From positions 1 through 62,208 of the forward strand of contig NZ_WIXM01000022.1 in NCBI RefSeq assembly GCF_010993965.1: 62,208 nt of DNA. Reading direction: 5' to 3'. Made by a program: the position numbers and the translations under genes. Under the pieces are notes generated by a model. That model did not search any database. It had not been told where the DNA came from and saw only the letters and a program-made list of their open reading frames with translations. The stretch comes from Gracilibacillus sp. YIM 98692 (GTDB lineage: Bacteria; Bacillota; Bacilli; Bacillales; Amphibacillaceae). Positions 42,404 to 53,088 of the stretch are shown here, in pieces; the stretch's first letter is position 1, and each line of letters opens with the position of its first letter.

Positions 42404-42586
42404 ATGTCTAATCAATTAGAAATTACCCTCAAACGCAGTGTCATCGGTAGATCCGAAGTTCAGAAAGCTACTGTTGAAACACTAGGTCTAAAAAAGATTC
42501 ATCAATCAGTAGTCCGTGAAGATACTCCTGTCGTGCGAGGCATGATCAATAAAGTATCACATTTGGTTGACGTGAAAGAAGTATAA
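42404..42586 (+). CDS. rpmD: 50S ribosomal protein L30
   Basis: This 60-residue protein has the [10 protein letters not shown] start and a ferredoxin-like core ([15 protein letters not shown]). ggaggg precedes it, 13 bp from rpsE. Confidence 0.97.
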   Translation: MSNQLEITLKRSVIGRSEVQKATVETLGLKKIHQSVVREDTPVVRGMINKVSHLVDVKEV

Positions 42587-42617
42587 ATTACAAATTTCTG
42601 ATAGAGGAGGTGCTCGC

Positions 42618-43055
42618 ATGAAACTTCATGAATTAAAGCCATCACAAGCTCGTAAAAATCGTAATCGTGTAGGACGTGGAATGTCTTCTGGTAATGGTAA
42701 AACATCTGGCCGTGGACACAAAGGTCAAAAGGCGCGTTCAGGCGGAGGTGTACGACCAGGTTTTGAAGGGGGACAAATGCCTCTATTCCAACGTCTACCG
42801 AAACGAGGTTTCACAAATATTAACCGCAAAGACTTTGCGATCGTTAATTTAGAAACATTAAATAACTTTGATGAAGGTACAGAAGTGACACCTGAGCTTT
42901 TACTTGAAACAGGTACCGTTAGCAAGTTGAAGTCTGGCGTTAAGGTTCTTGGAAATGGAAAATTAGAAAAGAAATTAACAGTAAAAGCTCATAAGTTTTC
43001 TGCTTCAGCTAAAGAAGCTATTGAAGCAGCGGGCGGTCAAACTGAGGTGATTTAA
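42618..43055 (+). CDS. rplO: 50S ribosomal protein L15
   Basis: The 145-residue protein has a long glycine- and basic-rich N-terminal tail ([18 protein letters not shown]) that threads into 23S rRNA and a compact C-terminal domain. Its stop overlaps the secY ATG by one base. Confidence 0.98.
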   Translation: MKLHELKPSQARKNRNRVGRGMSSGNGKTSGRGHKGQKARSGGGVRPGFEGGQMPLFQRLPKRGFTNINRKDFAIVNLETLNNFDEGTEVTPELLLETGTVSKLKSGVKVLGNGKLEKKLTVKAHKFSASAKEAIEAAGGQTEVI

Positions 43056-44350
43056 TGTTCCGTACAATCTCCAATTTTGTGCGTGTGGCAGATATAAGGC
43101 AAAAGATCATTTTTACGTTGTTAATGTTGATTGTATTTCGGATTGGAACTTTTATTCCTGTACCATTTACTGACAGAAGTGCAATTGACTTTATGAACGA
43201 ACAAAATGTATTTGGTTTGTTGAATACTTTTGGTGGTGGAGCTCTACAAAACTTCTCCATTTTTGCTATGGGGATCATGCCATACATTACAGCTTCCATC
43301 ATCATGCAGCTTTTACAAATGGACGTCGTACAAAAGTTCTCTGAATGGAAAAAGCAAGGAGAAATGGGGCGTAAAAAGTTAGCACAAGTTACTCGTTACG
43401 CAACGATTGGCCTTGCTTTTATTCAAGCGTGTGCGATGTCTGTAGGTTTTAATGCCATGTCTGGAGGTATGCTTATTAGTGATCCAGGCATAGGTAAATT
43501 CATTGTCATAGCGATTGTTTTAACAAGTGGAACAGCATTCTTAATGTGGCTGGGTGAGCAAATTACAGCAAATGGAGTAGGAAATGGGATATCCATTCTC
43601 ATCTTTGCTGGTATTGTGGCAGCTATTCCAAATGGTGTGAATCAGATCTATGCTCAATATTTCGGTTCTGATGCAGGGGATGAGCTGTTTCTAAACATTA
43701 TTATTGTTTCCTTAATCGCATTACTCGTTATAGCTGTTACAGTTGGAGTTATCTTCATCCAACAAGCTTTACGTAAAATACCTGTACAGTATGCTAAGAG
43801 ATTAGTGAATCGTTCACCTGTTGGAGGACATTCCACTCACTTGCCATTAAAGGTAAATGCTGCTGGGGTTATTCCAGTTATTTTTGCGATTTCCTTTATC
43901 ATCGCACCTAGAACAATAGCTGGTTTCTTTGAAAATAATGAGTTTGCTATAACGATCTCAAATATATTCGATTATACCAATGCAACTGGTATGGTTATAT
44001 ATGTTATCCTGATTATCGCTTTCACCTATTTCTATACATTTGTTCAAGTAAACCCAGAGCAAATGGCTGACAATCTTAAGAAACAGGGTGGTTATATTCC
44101 TGGAATTAGACCAGGACATAATACGGAAGCATATTTAACAAGAGTAATGTACCGTTTAACATTTGTTGGTTCCTTGTTTTTAGCTGCTGTTTCGGTATTA
44201 CCACTTATTTTAGGTAATATCGGTGATTTACCTCAAGCAGTTCAAATAGGTGGAACAGGGCTATTAATTGTTGTCGGTGTAGCTTTACAAACAATGAAGC
44301 AATTGGAAGGTCAACTGGTAAAAAGAAATTACTCTGGCTTTATTAAATAA
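43055..44350 (+). CDS. secY: protein translocase channel SecY
   Basis: The 431-residue membrane protein has ten predicted transmembrane helices, the plug region after helix 1, and the cytosolic KRLVNRSPVGGHSTHLPLKVN loop (C4) that contacts SecA and ribosomes. It is translationally coupled to rplO and pairs with SecE encoded at 16742. Confidence 0.98.
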   Translation: MFRTISNFVRVADIRQKIIFTLLMLIVFRIGTFIPVPFTDRSAIDFMNEQNVFGLLNTFGGGALQNFSIFAMGIMPYITASIIMQLLQMDVVQKFSEWKKQGEMGRKKLAQVTRYATIGLAFIQACAMSVGFNAMSGGMLISDPGIGKFIVIAIVLTSGTAFLMWLGEQITANGVGNGISILIFAGIVAAIPNGVNQIYAQYFGSDAGDELFLNIIIVSLIALLVIAVTVGVIFIQQALRKIPVQYAKRLVNRSPVGGHSTHLPLKVNAAGVIPVIFAISFIIAPRTIAGFFENNEFAITISNIFDYTNATGMVIYVILIIAFTYFYTFVQVNPEQMADNLKKQGGYIPGIRPGHNTEAYLTRVMYRLTFVGSLFLAAVSVLPLILGNIGDLPQAVQIGGTGLLIVVGVALQTMKQLEGQLVKRNYSGFIK

Positions 44351-45043
<693 letters not shown>

Positions 45044-45126
45044 TTGAAATATCAATAAATTGGGTATAATGGTCGTAATAGGGTTGTCGTTTATGGAATA
45101 ATTAGCCTAAATGAAGGTGATGATGG

Positions 45127-45462
45127 TTGAACGATACGGAGTTGTATCCGGAATTAGGTCAAGTTGTTCAAATCCTACAAGGACGAGAAGCAGGTCAGTA
45201 TGCAATTGTTATTGAGATAATAGACAGCCGTTTTGTTTTATTGGCGGATGGAGATAAACGAAAATATGATCGACCGAAGAAGAAGAATGTTCATCATATT
45301 TCGTGTATGAAATATATTTCTCCTGAAGTGAAAAGAAGCCTTCTCGAAACAGGGCGTGTAACCAACGGAAAGTTGCGTTATGCTATTAATAAATTTGTCG
45401 ATGAATTAATGACAGATTTGAAGAAGGGAGATCAACTCGATGGCGAAAGACGATGCAATTGA
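45127..45462 (+). CDS. KOW-domain RNA-binding protein (YbzG-like)
   Basis: The 111-residue protein has an N-terminal KOW/L14e-like domain ([19 protein letters not shown], then LLADGDKRK) and a helical C-terminal tail. It matches the small protein found between map and infA in Bacillaceae. An RNA- or ribosome-linked role is inferred from domain and position; none is established to my knowledge. The TTG at 45127 follows aaggtgatg. The 3' end overlaps infA by 23 bp. Confidence 0.82.
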   Translation: MNDTELYPELGQVVQILQGREAGQYAIVIEIIDSRFVLLADGDKRKYDRPKKKNVHHISCMKYISPEVKRSLLETGRVTNGKLRYAINKFVDELMTDLKKGDQLDGERRCN

Positions 45463-45658
45463 AGTAGAAGGTACAGTGATTGACACTTTACCGAATGCAA
45501 TGTTTAAAGTAGAGTTAGAGAATGGTCATACCGTACTTGCACATGTATCAGGTAAGATCAGAATGCACTTTATTCGTATCTTACCAGGTGATAAAGTGAC
45601 GGTTGAACTTTCTCCATATGATTTGACGAGAGGTCGTATTACGTACCGTTATAAATAA
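45440..45658 (+). CDS. infA: translation initiation factor IF-1
   Basis: This 72-residue OB-fold protein blocks the A site during initiation. It has the conserved [20 protein letters not shown] and [12 protein letters not shown] segments. It lies inside the alpha operon, overlapping the KOW gene. Confidence 0.98.
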   Translation: MAKDDAIEVEGTVIDTLPNAMFKVELENGHTVLAHVSGKIRMHFIRILPGDKVTVELSPYDLTRGRITYRYK

Positions 45659-45802
<144 letters not shown>

Positions 45803-45826
45803 GAATGAAGGAGGTGTAATCAAGCT

Positions 45827-46192
45827 ATGGCTCGTATAGCTGGTGTAGATATTCCGCGTGATAAGCGTGTTGTGATTGCTTTAACATATATTTATGGTGT
45901 TGGTAAATCAACAGCGAAAGAGGTTTTAAAGGAATCTGGAGTAAACGAACATACTCGTGTTCGTGATCTAACAGAAGAAGAATTAGGTCAAATCCGTCAA
46001 AAGATAGATGCTTACACTGTAGAAGGTGACCTTCGCCGTGAAGTATCTCTAAATATCAAACGTCTAATTGAAATTGGTTCTTATCGTGGTGTACGTCATC
46101 GCCGTGGCTTACCGCTTCGAGGTCAAAAAACTAAGAACAACTCTCGTACACGTAAAGGCCCGAGAAAGACAATGGCGAACAAGAAGAAATAA
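45827..46192 (+). CDS. rpsM: 30S ribosomal protein S13
   Basis: The 121-residue head protein has the [13 protein letters not shown] start and the C-terminal basic tail that contacts tRNA ([15 protein letters not shown]). gaaggaggtg precedes it. Confidence 0.98.
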   Translation: MARIAGVDIPRDKRVVIALTYIYGVGKSTAKEVLKESGVNEHTRVRDLTEEELGQIRQKIDAYTVEGDLRREVSLNIKRLIEIGSYRGVRHRRGLPLRGQKTKNNSRTRKGPRKTMANKKK

Positions 46193-46214
46193 TAAAAAGG
46201 AGGTTAGCTGATCT

Positions 46215-46604
46215 ATGGCTCGTAAAACAAATACACGTAAGCGCCGTGTGAAAAAGAATATAGATACAGGTGTTGCACATATTCGTTCAACATTTAACAA
46301 CACAATTGTAACGATTACTGATGTTCAAGGAAATGCTGTTAGCTGGAGCAGTGCAGGAGCGTTAGGTTTTAAAGGTTCCCGTAAGTCCACTCCATTTGCA
46401 GCACAGATGGCTGCAGAAGCTGCAGCAAAAGCAGCGCAGGATCATGGTGTGAAATCCTTAGAGGTTACTGTGAAAGGCCCTGGTGCTGGACGTGAAGCTG
46501 CTATTCGTTCACTTCAAGCAGCAGGTATAGAAGTAACTGCCATTCGTGACGTTACACCAGTTCCTCACAATGGTTGTCGCCCGCCAAAACGTCGTCGAGT
46601 ATAA
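46215..46604 (+). CDS. rpsK: 30S ribosomal protein S11
   Basis: The 129-residue platform protein has [16 protein letters not shown] and the C-terminal [12 protein letters not shown] end. aaaaggagg precedes it. Confidence 0.98.
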   Translation: MARKTNTRKRRVKKNIDTGVAHIRSTFNNTIVTITDVQGNAVSWSSAGALGFKGSRKSTPFAAQMAAEAAAKAAQDHGVKSLEVTVKGPGAGREAAIRSLQAAGIEVTAIRDVTPVPHNGCRPPKRRRV

Positions 46605-46731
46605 TTACGGTATATTATTTGTTTATCTGTCTATAATGGTATATGATAGCTTAATAAAGTTTTATTATATGACTTTGTTAACACCATTGCATCTGACAGA
46701 AAAAGAATTACAATTGCAAGTGCAGAAACGG

Positions 46732-46785
46732 GACTGCCTACCTGGGGAATTTCGGTTAGACGACTGTCTAGCCGGGGTTTCGACG
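46732..46785 (+). promoter_or_regulatory. tandem 30-nt repeat and hairpin in the rpoA leader
   Basis: The blocks starting gactgccta (46732) and gactgtcta (46762) are exactly 30 nt apart, with 13 of the first 16 bases equal. cggttagac (46753-46761) pairs with gtctagccg (46766-46774, one G-U) around a 4-nt loop. The stem ends 17 nt before the aaaggagg site of rpoA. The rest of the 201-bp rpsK-rpoA gap is AT-rich, without a clear promoter. Confidence 0.55.
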
Positions 46786-46805
46786 TTTTAAAGGAGGGTT
46801 TATGA

Positions 46806-47750
46806 ATGATCGAAATAGAAAAACCAAAAATTGAAACAGTAGAAATCAGCGATGATGCTACTTATGGGAAATTCGTTGTAGAACCACTTGAGCGTGGATA
46901 TGGTACTACACTTGGAAACTCCTTGCGTCGTATCCTATTATCTTCACTTCCTGGCGCTGCTGTAACATCTGTTCAAATAGATGGAGCACTTCATGAGTTT
47001 TCTACGGTAGAAGGCGTAGTAGAAGACGTTACGACGATTATTTTAAACCTAAAAAAGCTTGCTCTAAAAATTTATTCAGATGAAGAAAAGACGCTTGAGG
47101 TAGATGTACAGGGAGAAGGGAAAGTTACGGCTGCAGACATTATTTTTGACAGTGATGTCGAAATCTTAAATCCAGATCTTCAGATTGCTACTTTAAGTAG
47201 TAATGGACATTTGAAGATGCGTATATCAGCACAAAGTGGTCGCGGCTACCGCCCAGCAGATACAAACAATCATGAAGATCGCCCGATTGGTGTTATTCCT
47301 GTTGATTCCATCTTCACACCTGTTTCGAAAGTAACCTATCAAGTGGAAAATACCCGTGTTGGTGAGGACACTAACTTTGATAAGCTTACTTTTGATGTGT
47401 TAACAGATGGAAGCATTCGACCAGAAGAAGCTGTTTCTTTAGGAGCAAAGATTTTTACTGAACATGTTAATATCTTCGTAGGTTTAACAGATGAGGCGCA
47501 AAATGCTGAGATTATGATCGAAAAAGAAGAAGATCAAAAAGAAAAAGTCTTAGAAATGACAATTGAAGAGCTAGATTTATCTGTACGCTCCTATAATTGT
47601 CTAAAACGTGCAGGTATTAACACCGTTCAAGAATTAGCCCATAAATCTGAAGAAGATATGATGAAAGTTCGAAATCTAGGTCGTAAATCGCTAGAAGAAG
47701 TAAAACATAAACTAGAGGACCTAGGCCTTGGTTTACGAAAAGAGGATTAA
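46806..47750 (+). CDS. rpoA: RNA polymerase alpha subunit
   Basis: The 314-residue subunit has an N-terminal assembly domain ([20 protein letters not shown]) and a C-terminal DNA-binding domain ([25 protein letters not shown]). The ATG at 46806 is eight bases after aaaggaggg. Its position between rpsK and rplQ is standard. Confidence 0.98.
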   Translation: MIEIEKPKIETVEISDDATYGKFVVEPLERGYGTTLGNSLRRILLSSLPGAAVTSVQIDGALHEFSTVEGVVEDVTTIILNLKKLALKIYSDEEKTLEVDVQGEGKVTAADIIFDSDVEILNPDLQIATLSSNGHLKMRISAQSGRGYRPADTNNHEDRPIGVIPVDSIFTPVSKVTYQVENTRVGEDTNFDKLTFDVLTDGSIRPEEAVSLGAKIFTEHVNIFVGLTDEAQNAEIMIEKEEDQKEKVLEMTIEELDLSVRSYNCLKRAGINTVQELAHKSEEDMMKVRNLGRKSLEEVKHKLEDLGLGLRKED

Positions 47751-47793
47751 TATAGACATCGTTTAGAGATTCCGATTGAAGGAGGGATATTTC

Positions 47794-48147
47794 ATGGCTA
47801 GAAAATTAGGACGTAGTACAGATCAGCGTATGGCTTTGTTACGTAACTTAGCAACAGACCTAATTATTCATGAACGTCTTGAAACAACAGAAGCAAAAGC
47901 AAAAGATTTACGTTCTGTTGTAGATAAAATGGTAACTTTAGGTAAACGCGGAGATCTTCATGCTCGTCGCCAAGCTGCTGCATTCCTATACAATGCGGAA
48001 GCTAGTGAGGACGAAGATGCAGTGCAAAAGCTATTTAATGACATTGCAAGTCGTTATGAAGATCGTCAGGGTGGATATACAAGAGTGCTAAAATTAGGAC
48101 CTCGTCAAGGTGATGGGGCTAATATGGCTATTATCGAGCTTGTATAA
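47794..48147 (+). CDS. rplQ: 50S ribosomal protein L17
   Basis: The 117-residue protein from ATG 47794 (gaaggaggga upstream) starts [23 protein letters not shown]. An in-frame start at 47776 precedes the ribosome site and was rejected. It is the last gene of the alpha operon. Confidence 0.97.
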   Translation: MARKLGRSTDQRMALLRNLATDLIIHERLETTEAKAKDLRSVVDKMVTLGKRGDLHARRQAAAFLYNAEASEDEDAVQKLFNDIASRYEDRQGGYTRVLKLGPRQGDGANMAIIELV

Positions 48148-48164
48148 TCATATATTTACAGAAC

Positions 48165-48218
48165 AAGCAAGGGGCAGGAGTTACTCTCTATTAAGAGTTG
48201 TACCCAAGCCCTTTTTTA
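48165..48218 (+). terminator. terminator of the S10-spc-alpha cluster
   Basis: A long imperfect stem (gggc at 48172-48175 with gccc at 48208-48211, inner actct/agagt) is followed by six T. Its position just after rplQ fits the end of the cluster. Confidence 0.75.
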
Positions 48219-48275
48219 TTCTTAAGAGTTTTTTAAAACTATGCTTGTAATATTTTCGGTTTTGCTTTTTTAGAA

Positions 48276-48405
48276 GGGGCTGTCTCATAAGTTCAGTTTG
48301 CGAGGGATTAGTAAATGCAGTCTGGAATATGCTTATTTCTGTTTAGAAATGAGTATATTCCATTTGTATATACAGTGAACTGACTTTTTGGACAGTTCTT
48401 TTTTT
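48276..48405 (+). repeat. fold-back repeat copy 2
   Basis: The left arm ggggctgtctcataagttcag and the right arm tgactttttggacagttc are imperfect inverted repeats. They enclose an 18-bp inner stem with two wobble pairs (48323-48340 with 48345-48362, loop gttt). Both arms resemble the copy at 5857-5918. The shape suggests a MITE or IS-end derivative. Confidence 0.6.
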
Positions 48406-48467
48406 ATATTAAGGATGACTGTAAATAGAATGATTTCACCTATTATATCACCTCTCTGTTTCATCTA

Positions 48468-48476
48468 TGATAAAAT
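48468..48476 (+). promoter_or_regulatory. possible extended -10 promoter of the ECF operon
   Basis: TGATAAAAT (48468-48476) fits an extended -10; the -35 region is poor. It lies about 50 bp upstream of ecfA1. Confidence 0.45.
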
Positions 48477-48528
48477 AGATATCAACTAGTATTCCCCGGG
48501 AAATAATGATTTCTAAGGAGAAATGGCG

Positions 48529-49362
48529 ATGTCTGGCATTGAGTTTCATAATGTGTTCTTTCAATACGATGAGATTGATTCATGGATGTTAAACAATATA
48601 AATTTAAAAATAAATGAAAATGATACAGTTGCCCTCATAGGTCACAATGGATCAGGGAAATCAACAATAGCTAAATTGATGAATGGATTGATTACACCTA
48701 CATCAGGCTCCATTTATGTTGGTGGACAAAAGGTTTCAAAAAAAAATATTTGGGATGTTCGAAAATCAGTAGGAATGGTTTTTCAAAATCCTGAGAATCA
48801 ATTTGTTGGTACAACGGTAAAAGATGATGTTGCTTTTGGAATGGAAAATCGTGGTGTTCCAAGGGAAGAGATGTTAGTACGGATTCAACAATCTTTAGAT
48901 GTAGTAGACATGCAAGGATATGATGATCACGAACCACATCATTTATCAGGTGGTCAAAAACAAAGAGTTGCTATTGCTAGTGTTTTAGCGATCCATCCAA
49001 GCATAATCGTATTAGACGAAGCCACTTCTATGCTAGATCCATTAGGTCGGCAAAAGATATTAAAGACATTACAGCACCTGAAAAAGAAATATAATATGAC
49101 AATGATTATGATAACACATGATTTATATGAGGCGATGCTTGCTGATAGAATTATCGTTATGAATCAAGGTAAAGTATATTTGGATACTTCACCGCAGAAA
49201 TTATTTTCTTATAGAGACGAATTAGAAGGTATTGGCTTAACGATACCCTTTACGGTTCAATTAACAGATGCATTAATGACATATGGTTATGATTTTCGCT
49301 ATTATCCTATTAATATAGAGGAGCTTATTGAAGAATTATGGAAATACAATTCCATCAAGTAA
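48529..49362 (+). CDS. ecfA1: ECF transporter ATPase EcfA1
   Basis: This is one of two ATPases of the energy-coupling factor module that powers vitamin and metal uptake. The 277-residue protein has Walker A GHNGSGKST (38-46), signature LSGGQ (139-143), Walker B IIVLDEATSMLD and the switch His (ITHD). ATG 48529 is eight bases after aaggag; the ATG at 48523 is only two bases from it. It overlaps ecfA2 by 25 bp. No substrate-binding S component is encoded nearby, so this is a shared group II module. Confidence 0.94.
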   Translation: MSGIEFHNVFFQYDEIDSWMLNNINLKINENDTVALIGHNGSGKSTIAKLMNGLITPTSGSIYVGGQKVSKKNIWDVRKSVGMVFQNPENQFVGTTVKDDVAFGMENRGVPREEMLVRIQQSLDVVDMQGYDDHEPHHLSGGQKQRVAIASVLAIHPSIIVLDEATSMLDPLGRQKILKTLQHLKKKYNMTMIMITHDLYEAMLADRIIVMNQGKVYLDTSPQKLFSYRDELEGIGLTIPFTVQLTDALMTYGYDFRYYPINIEELIEELWKYNSIK

Positions 49363-50207
49363 ATTATGTATATCAAGAAAATACTCCTTTTCAATATCAT
49401 GCATTAAAAGATATAAATTTAACTATTCCGTCAGGCTCATTTACAGCCATCATAGGACATACAGGGTCTGGAAAATCTACGTTACTGCAACATATTAATG
49501 GGCTTTTACTTGCTACAGATGGATATGTTCGTATAGGAAATGTTACATTGTCTCGTCATTATAAAAGACAACATATAAAATCTTTGAGGAGTAAAATAGG
49601 CGTTGTTTTCCAATACCCTGAACATCAGTTGTTTGAAGAGACAGTGGAAAAAGATATTGCCTTTGGCCCGAAAAACTTTGGATTACCTCATTCGGAAATA
49701 CAAGAACGGATTGAGCGAGTGATAGAAGCCGTAGGAATATCAAAGCATTGGTTAAATAAATCACCATTTCAACTGAGTGGAGGTCAGATGAGGCGAGTTG
49801 CGATTGCTGGTGTGTTAGCAATGAGACCTGAAGTACTAGTTCTGGACGAACCAACGGCAGGATTAGATCCAAAAGGTCAGGATGAAATTATGTCTTTGTT
49901 TTACCATTTACATAAACAACATAAATTAACCACTATATTAGTGACACATCAAATGAGAGATGCATTAGCCTATGCTGATAAAGTGATGGTTTTAAATCAG
50001 GGAATAAAGTATTTAGAAGGTCAGCCAGCAGATGTCTTTCAGCAAAATGAAGTATTAGAAAAGGTAAACCTTAAGGTACCAGAAAGTATCCAATTGATTC
50101 AAAAGCTGAATAAAAAATTTGGTTCAAATTTAACTTATCACCATCAATCTATAGACCAAATGGCAAAGGAAATAGCCACACTCTTAAAGGGGTATCATAA
50201 GAGATGA
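49338..50207 (+). CDS. ecfA2: ECF transporter ATPase EcfA2
   Basis: The second ATPase has 289 residues, with Walker A GHTGSGKST (40-48), signature LSGGQMRR, Walker B LVLDEPTAGLDP and switch His (VTHQ). EcfA1 and EcfA2 form a heterodimer. The start lies inside the end of ecfA1 and the stop overlaps ecfT by four bases (ATGA), so the three are co-translated. Confidence 0.95.
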   Translation: MEIQFHQVNYVYQENTPFQYHALKDINLTIPSGSFTAIIGHTGSGKSTLLQHINGLLLATDGYVRIGNVTLSRHYKRQHIKSLRSKIGVVFQYPEHQLFEETVEKDIAFGPKNFGLPHSEIQERIERVIEAVGISKHWLNKSPFQLSGGQMRRVAIAGVLAMRPEVLVLDEPTAGLDPKGQDEIMSLFYHLHKQHKLTTILVTHQMRDALAYADKVMVLNQGIKYLEGQPADVFQQNEVLEKVNLKVPESIQLIQKLNKKFGSNLTYHHQSIDQMAKEIATLLKGYHKR

Positions 50208-51001
50208 AGCCATCAATCATTATTGGACAATATTTACCTGGGCAATCGTTATTGCATCGATTGGACCCACGTACTAAATTGTTGTCTGTTCTTTGTTTTG
50301 TTATCGTTATTTTCTTTGCGAATAATTGGTCTAGTTATAGTTTGTTAACTGGTTTATCTTTGCTTGCTGTATGGATATCAAAGATTCCGCTGACTTACCT
50401 TTTAAAAGGAATGACTCCTGTTTGGTTTTTTGTCGTTTTTACTTTTTTTATTCAATTATTTTTAAGGAAAGAAGGAACTTTACTTTTCGAACTTGGTTTT
50501 GTAACTATATATGAAAATGGCATACGTCAAGGAACTTTTATTGCCTTACGTTTTTTCTTACTATTCCTTATTGCTTCACTTCTTACATTGACTACTTCGC
50601 CGATGGAGTTGACAGATGCATTGGAAGACCTATTAGCCCCATTGAAAAAGTGGAAGTTTCCTGTTCATGAGTTGTCTTTGATGATGTCTATATCTTTACG
50701 CTTTATCCCGACGTTGATGGAAGAAACTGAAAAAATATCCAAAGCACAAGCTTCTCGTGGAGTCGACTTTAAAACAGGTAAGTTAAAAGATAGAATATAT
50801 GCCATTGTACCATTATTAATCCCCCTCTTTATCAGTGCTTTTAAACGTGCTGAAGAATTGGCGATGGCTATGGAAGCACGAGGTTATCAAGGAGGAGAAG
50901 GTAGAACAAAACTAAGAAAATTAATTTTTACTAGGCTTGATATACAATTTATTTGCCTTTATTCGATCGCTCTTATCATGTTTTTTTATATTATATTGTA
51001 A
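50204..51001 (+). CDS. ecfT: ECF transporter membrane subunit EcfT
   Basis: EcfT couples ATP hydrolysis to the S component. The 265-residue protein has about five membrane segments and two coupling motifs of the A-R-G type: SRG in KAQASRGVDF and ARG in MEARGYQGG. The first position of the first motif is Ser rather than Ala. It is translationally coupled to ecfA2 and followed by truA after 17 bp. Confidence 0.95.
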   Translation: MKPSIIIGQYLPGQSLLHRLDPRTKLLSVLCFVIVIFFANNWSSYSLLTGLSLLAVWISKIPLTYLLKGMTPVWFFVVFTFFIQLFLRKEGTLLFELGFVTIYENGIRQGTFIALRFFLLFLIASLLTLTTSPMELTDALEDLLAPLKKWKFPVHELSLMMSISLRFIPTLMEETEKISKAQASRGVDFKTGKLKDRIYAIVPLLIPLFISAFKRAEELAMAMEARGYQGGEGRTKLRKLIFTRLDIQFICLYSIALIMFFYIIL

Positions 51002-51018
51002 TAGAGGTGCTAATTCTC

Positions 51019-51768
51019 ATGCGATTAAAAGTAGTAGTATGCTATGACGGTACCTTATTTTCAGGTTATCAAGTTCAACCAAATGCCCGTACGGTACAAG
51101 GTGAGATTGAGAGGGTACTTAAAAAAATGCATAAAGGTGAGTCCATTCGGATACACGCATCTGGCAGAACAGATCAAGGTGTACATGCAATGGGACAAGT
51201 TTTTCATTTTGATAGTGTATTGAAGATCCCTCCAAAAAATTGGGAAAGAGCTCTTAATACCATGCTGCCGGATGACATACAAGTACAATCCGTGCAACGA
51301 GTATCAGATGATTTTCATGCACGATTTGATGTAGAAGAAAAAGAGTATCGTTACATGCTTTACCATCAGCAAACGTTAAATGTATTTCAACGAAACTATG
51401 CTTGTTTTGTCTTAGAAACCTTGAATATAGAGGAGATGAGAAAAGCCTGCAGGTATTTAATTGGAACACATGATTTTTCTTCTTTTTGTGCTGCAAACAG
51501 TACAGTGAAAGGGGATAAAGTTCGAACGATTATAGAAGCAAGTATCGAGTGCGAAAACAATAAGATTCAATTTTCTATTAAAGGAACAGGCTTTTTATAC
51601 AATATGGTTCGTATTATTGTAGGAACGTTGATCGAAATAGGAAAAGGTAATAGGCAGCCATACGACATGCAAACTATTATGCAAGCTAAGGATCGTACTT
51701 ATGCTGATAAAACAGCGCCATCACAGGGATTGTATTTATGGGAAGTCATTTATGAAAAGAATGAATAA
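51019..51768 (+). CDS. truA: tRNA pseudouridine synthase TruA
   Basis: TruA makes pseudouridine at positions 38-40 of the tRNA anticodon arm. The 249-residue protein has the catalytic Asp in SGRTDQGVHA (near residue 53) and the C-terminal FLYNMVRIIVGTL motif. ATG 51019 follows agaggtg; the in-frame start at 50953 overlaps ecfT and was rejected. Confidence 0.96.
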   Translation: MRLKVVVCYDGTLFSGYQVQPNARTVQGEIERVLKKMHKGESIRIHASGRTDQGVHAMGQVFHFDSVLKIPPKNWERALNTMLPDDIQVQSVQRVSDDFHARFDVEEKEYRYMLYHQQTLNVFQRNYACFVLETLNIEEMRKACRYLIGTHDFSSFCAANSTVKGDKVRTIIEASIECENNKIQFSIKGTGFLYNMVRIIVGTLIEIGKGNRQPYDMQTIMQAKDRTYADKTAPSQGLYLWEVIYEKNE

Positions 51769-51808
51769 AAGCCATTTATAAAAACAACGATTCCTTGTGT
51801 TTTATCTA

Positions 51809-51837
51809 TTGACATTAACCCTCTTATAGTATATTAT
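51809..51837 (+). promoter_or_regulatory. SigA promoter of rplM-rpsI
   Basis: TTGACA (51809-51814), 17 bp and TATTAT (51832-51837). It gives a leader of about 105 nt. Confidence 0.82.
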
Positions 51838-51843
51838 GATCTA

Positions 51844-51935
51844 TGGCATTTTATTTTCTATACCACGATTAGCCCCGGAAAGTTAATTCGTGTTAGAATA
51901 TAAATTCGGATGAAACGATTGACAGAATGAAATAT
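51844..51935 (+). promoter_or_regulatory. L13 leader candidate
   Basis: cacga (51864-51868) pairs with tcgtg (51888-51892), with further tta/taa pairs and an internal ccccgg loop. Position, size and motif agree with the known Bacillus L13 ribosomal leader. The structure was only judged by eye. Confidence 0.6.
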
Positions 51936-51949
51936 AGGAGGTACCAATC

Positions 51950-52387
51950 ATGCGCACAACTTTCATGGCAAATGAAAATAACATTGAACGCAAATGGTTT
52001 GTTGTGGATGCAGAAGGTCAAACGCTAGGACGCCTAGCAAGTGAAATTGCATCAATCCTTCGCGGAAAGCATAAACCAACATATACACCGCATGTTGACA
52101 CTGGTGATCATGTGATCATTATCAATGCGGACAAAATTGAATTGACAGGTAAAAAACTAAGCGATAAGTTATACTATCGTCACTCTAATCACCCAGGTGG
52201 TTTAAAATCTCGTACAGCTAATGAAATGCGTACAAATTACCCTGAGCAAATGTTAGAGCTTACGATTAAAGGTATGTTACCTAAAGGAAGCCTTGGGCGT
52301 AAAATGGGCAAGAAATTACACGTATATAGAGGCTCTGAGCATAAACATGAAGCACAAAAACCAGAAGTTTACGAACTTCGCGGATAA
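51950..52387 (+). CDS. rplM: 50S ribosomal protein L13
   Basis: The 145-residue protein starts [24 protein letters not shown], typical of Bacillus. Other family segments are [16 protein letters not shown] and [12 protein letters not shown]. taggaggt precedes it. It forms an operon with rpsI. Confidence 0.98.
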   Translation: MRTTFMANENNIERKWFVVDAEGQTLGRLASEIASILRGKHKPTYTPHVDTGDHVIIINADKIELTGKKLSDKLYYRHSNHPGGLKSRTANEMRTNYPEQMLELTIKGMLPKGSLGRKMGKKLHVYRGSEHKHEAQKPEVYELRG

Positions 52388-52405
52388 TTAAAAGGAGGTT
52401 ATATA

Positions 52406-52798
52406 GTGGCACAAGTACAATATTACGGTACCGGACGCCGTAAAAAATCAACTGCTCGAGTACGTTTAGTTCCAGGTTCTGGACGTATCGTTGTGAATAA
52501 ACGTGATGCGGAAGCTTACTTCCCATATGAAACACTTCGTACTATTATTAAACAACCATTAGCTGCTACAGAAACAGAAGGTAGCTATGATGTACTAGTA
52601 AACGTAGATGGTGGAGGGTTCACTGGTCAAGCTGGTGCAATCCGTCATGGTGTTGCTCGTGCATTGTTAGAAGCAGATCCTGAATATCGCGGAACGCTTA
52701 AGCGTGCTGGATACTTAACTCGTGACGCTCGTGCGAAAGAACGTAAGAAATACGGTCTTAAAGGCGCTCGTCGTGCACCACAGTTCTCTAAGCGTTAA
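52406..52798 (+). CDS. rpsI: 30S ribosomal protein S9
   Basis: The 130-residue protein starts at GTG after aaaggaggt. Its [15 protein letters not shown] start and C-terminal APQFSKR tail, which contacts P-site tRNA, are intact. Confidence 0.98.
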   Translation: MAQVQYYGTGRRKKSTARVRLVPGSGRIVVNKRDAEAYFPYETLRTIIKQPLAATETEGSYDVLVNVDGGGFTGQAGAIRHGVARALLEADPEYRGTLKRAGYLTRDARAKERKKYGLKGARRAPQFSKR

Positions 52799-52810
52799 TA
52801 TTTGCAACCC

Positions 52811-52845
52811 AACCCTCTCTTTTTATAAAAAGAGAGGGTTTTTTG
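52811..52845 (+). terminator. terminator after rpsI
   Basis: aaccctctctttt pairs with aaaagagagggtt and is followed by six T. It cleanly separates the ribosomal genes from the TRAP operon. Confidence 0.94.
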
Positions 52846-53088
52846 TATGGTATACAGGGATTTTAACGCAAACCTACCAAACAAATACGTCAAGCTAAAG
52901 GTGAAGAGCATGGTTTTCATAATATCTCCTCTCATGGATTTTGAAGGCGACAATACTCAACAAAAATAGTGTTAAGCAAAAACAAGAAAATATTTCAAAA
53001 TATATAATATTTTAGTATAATTAATATTACATTAGGACATAGCGTATATATGGATATTGTGTACATGAAAAAACAAGGGGGAGATTGT

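Noticed and set aside
46546-46791. 81-codon frame overlapping rpsK and the rpoA leader
   Set aside because: It starts inside rpsK in another frame, has no ribosome site and only translates the leader repeat.
51950-52798. Possible antibiotic-resistance changes in ribosomal or polymerase genes
   Set aside because: The rpsL lysine loop, the L4 tunnel loop and the rpoB rifampicin pocket all read as the sensitive type.
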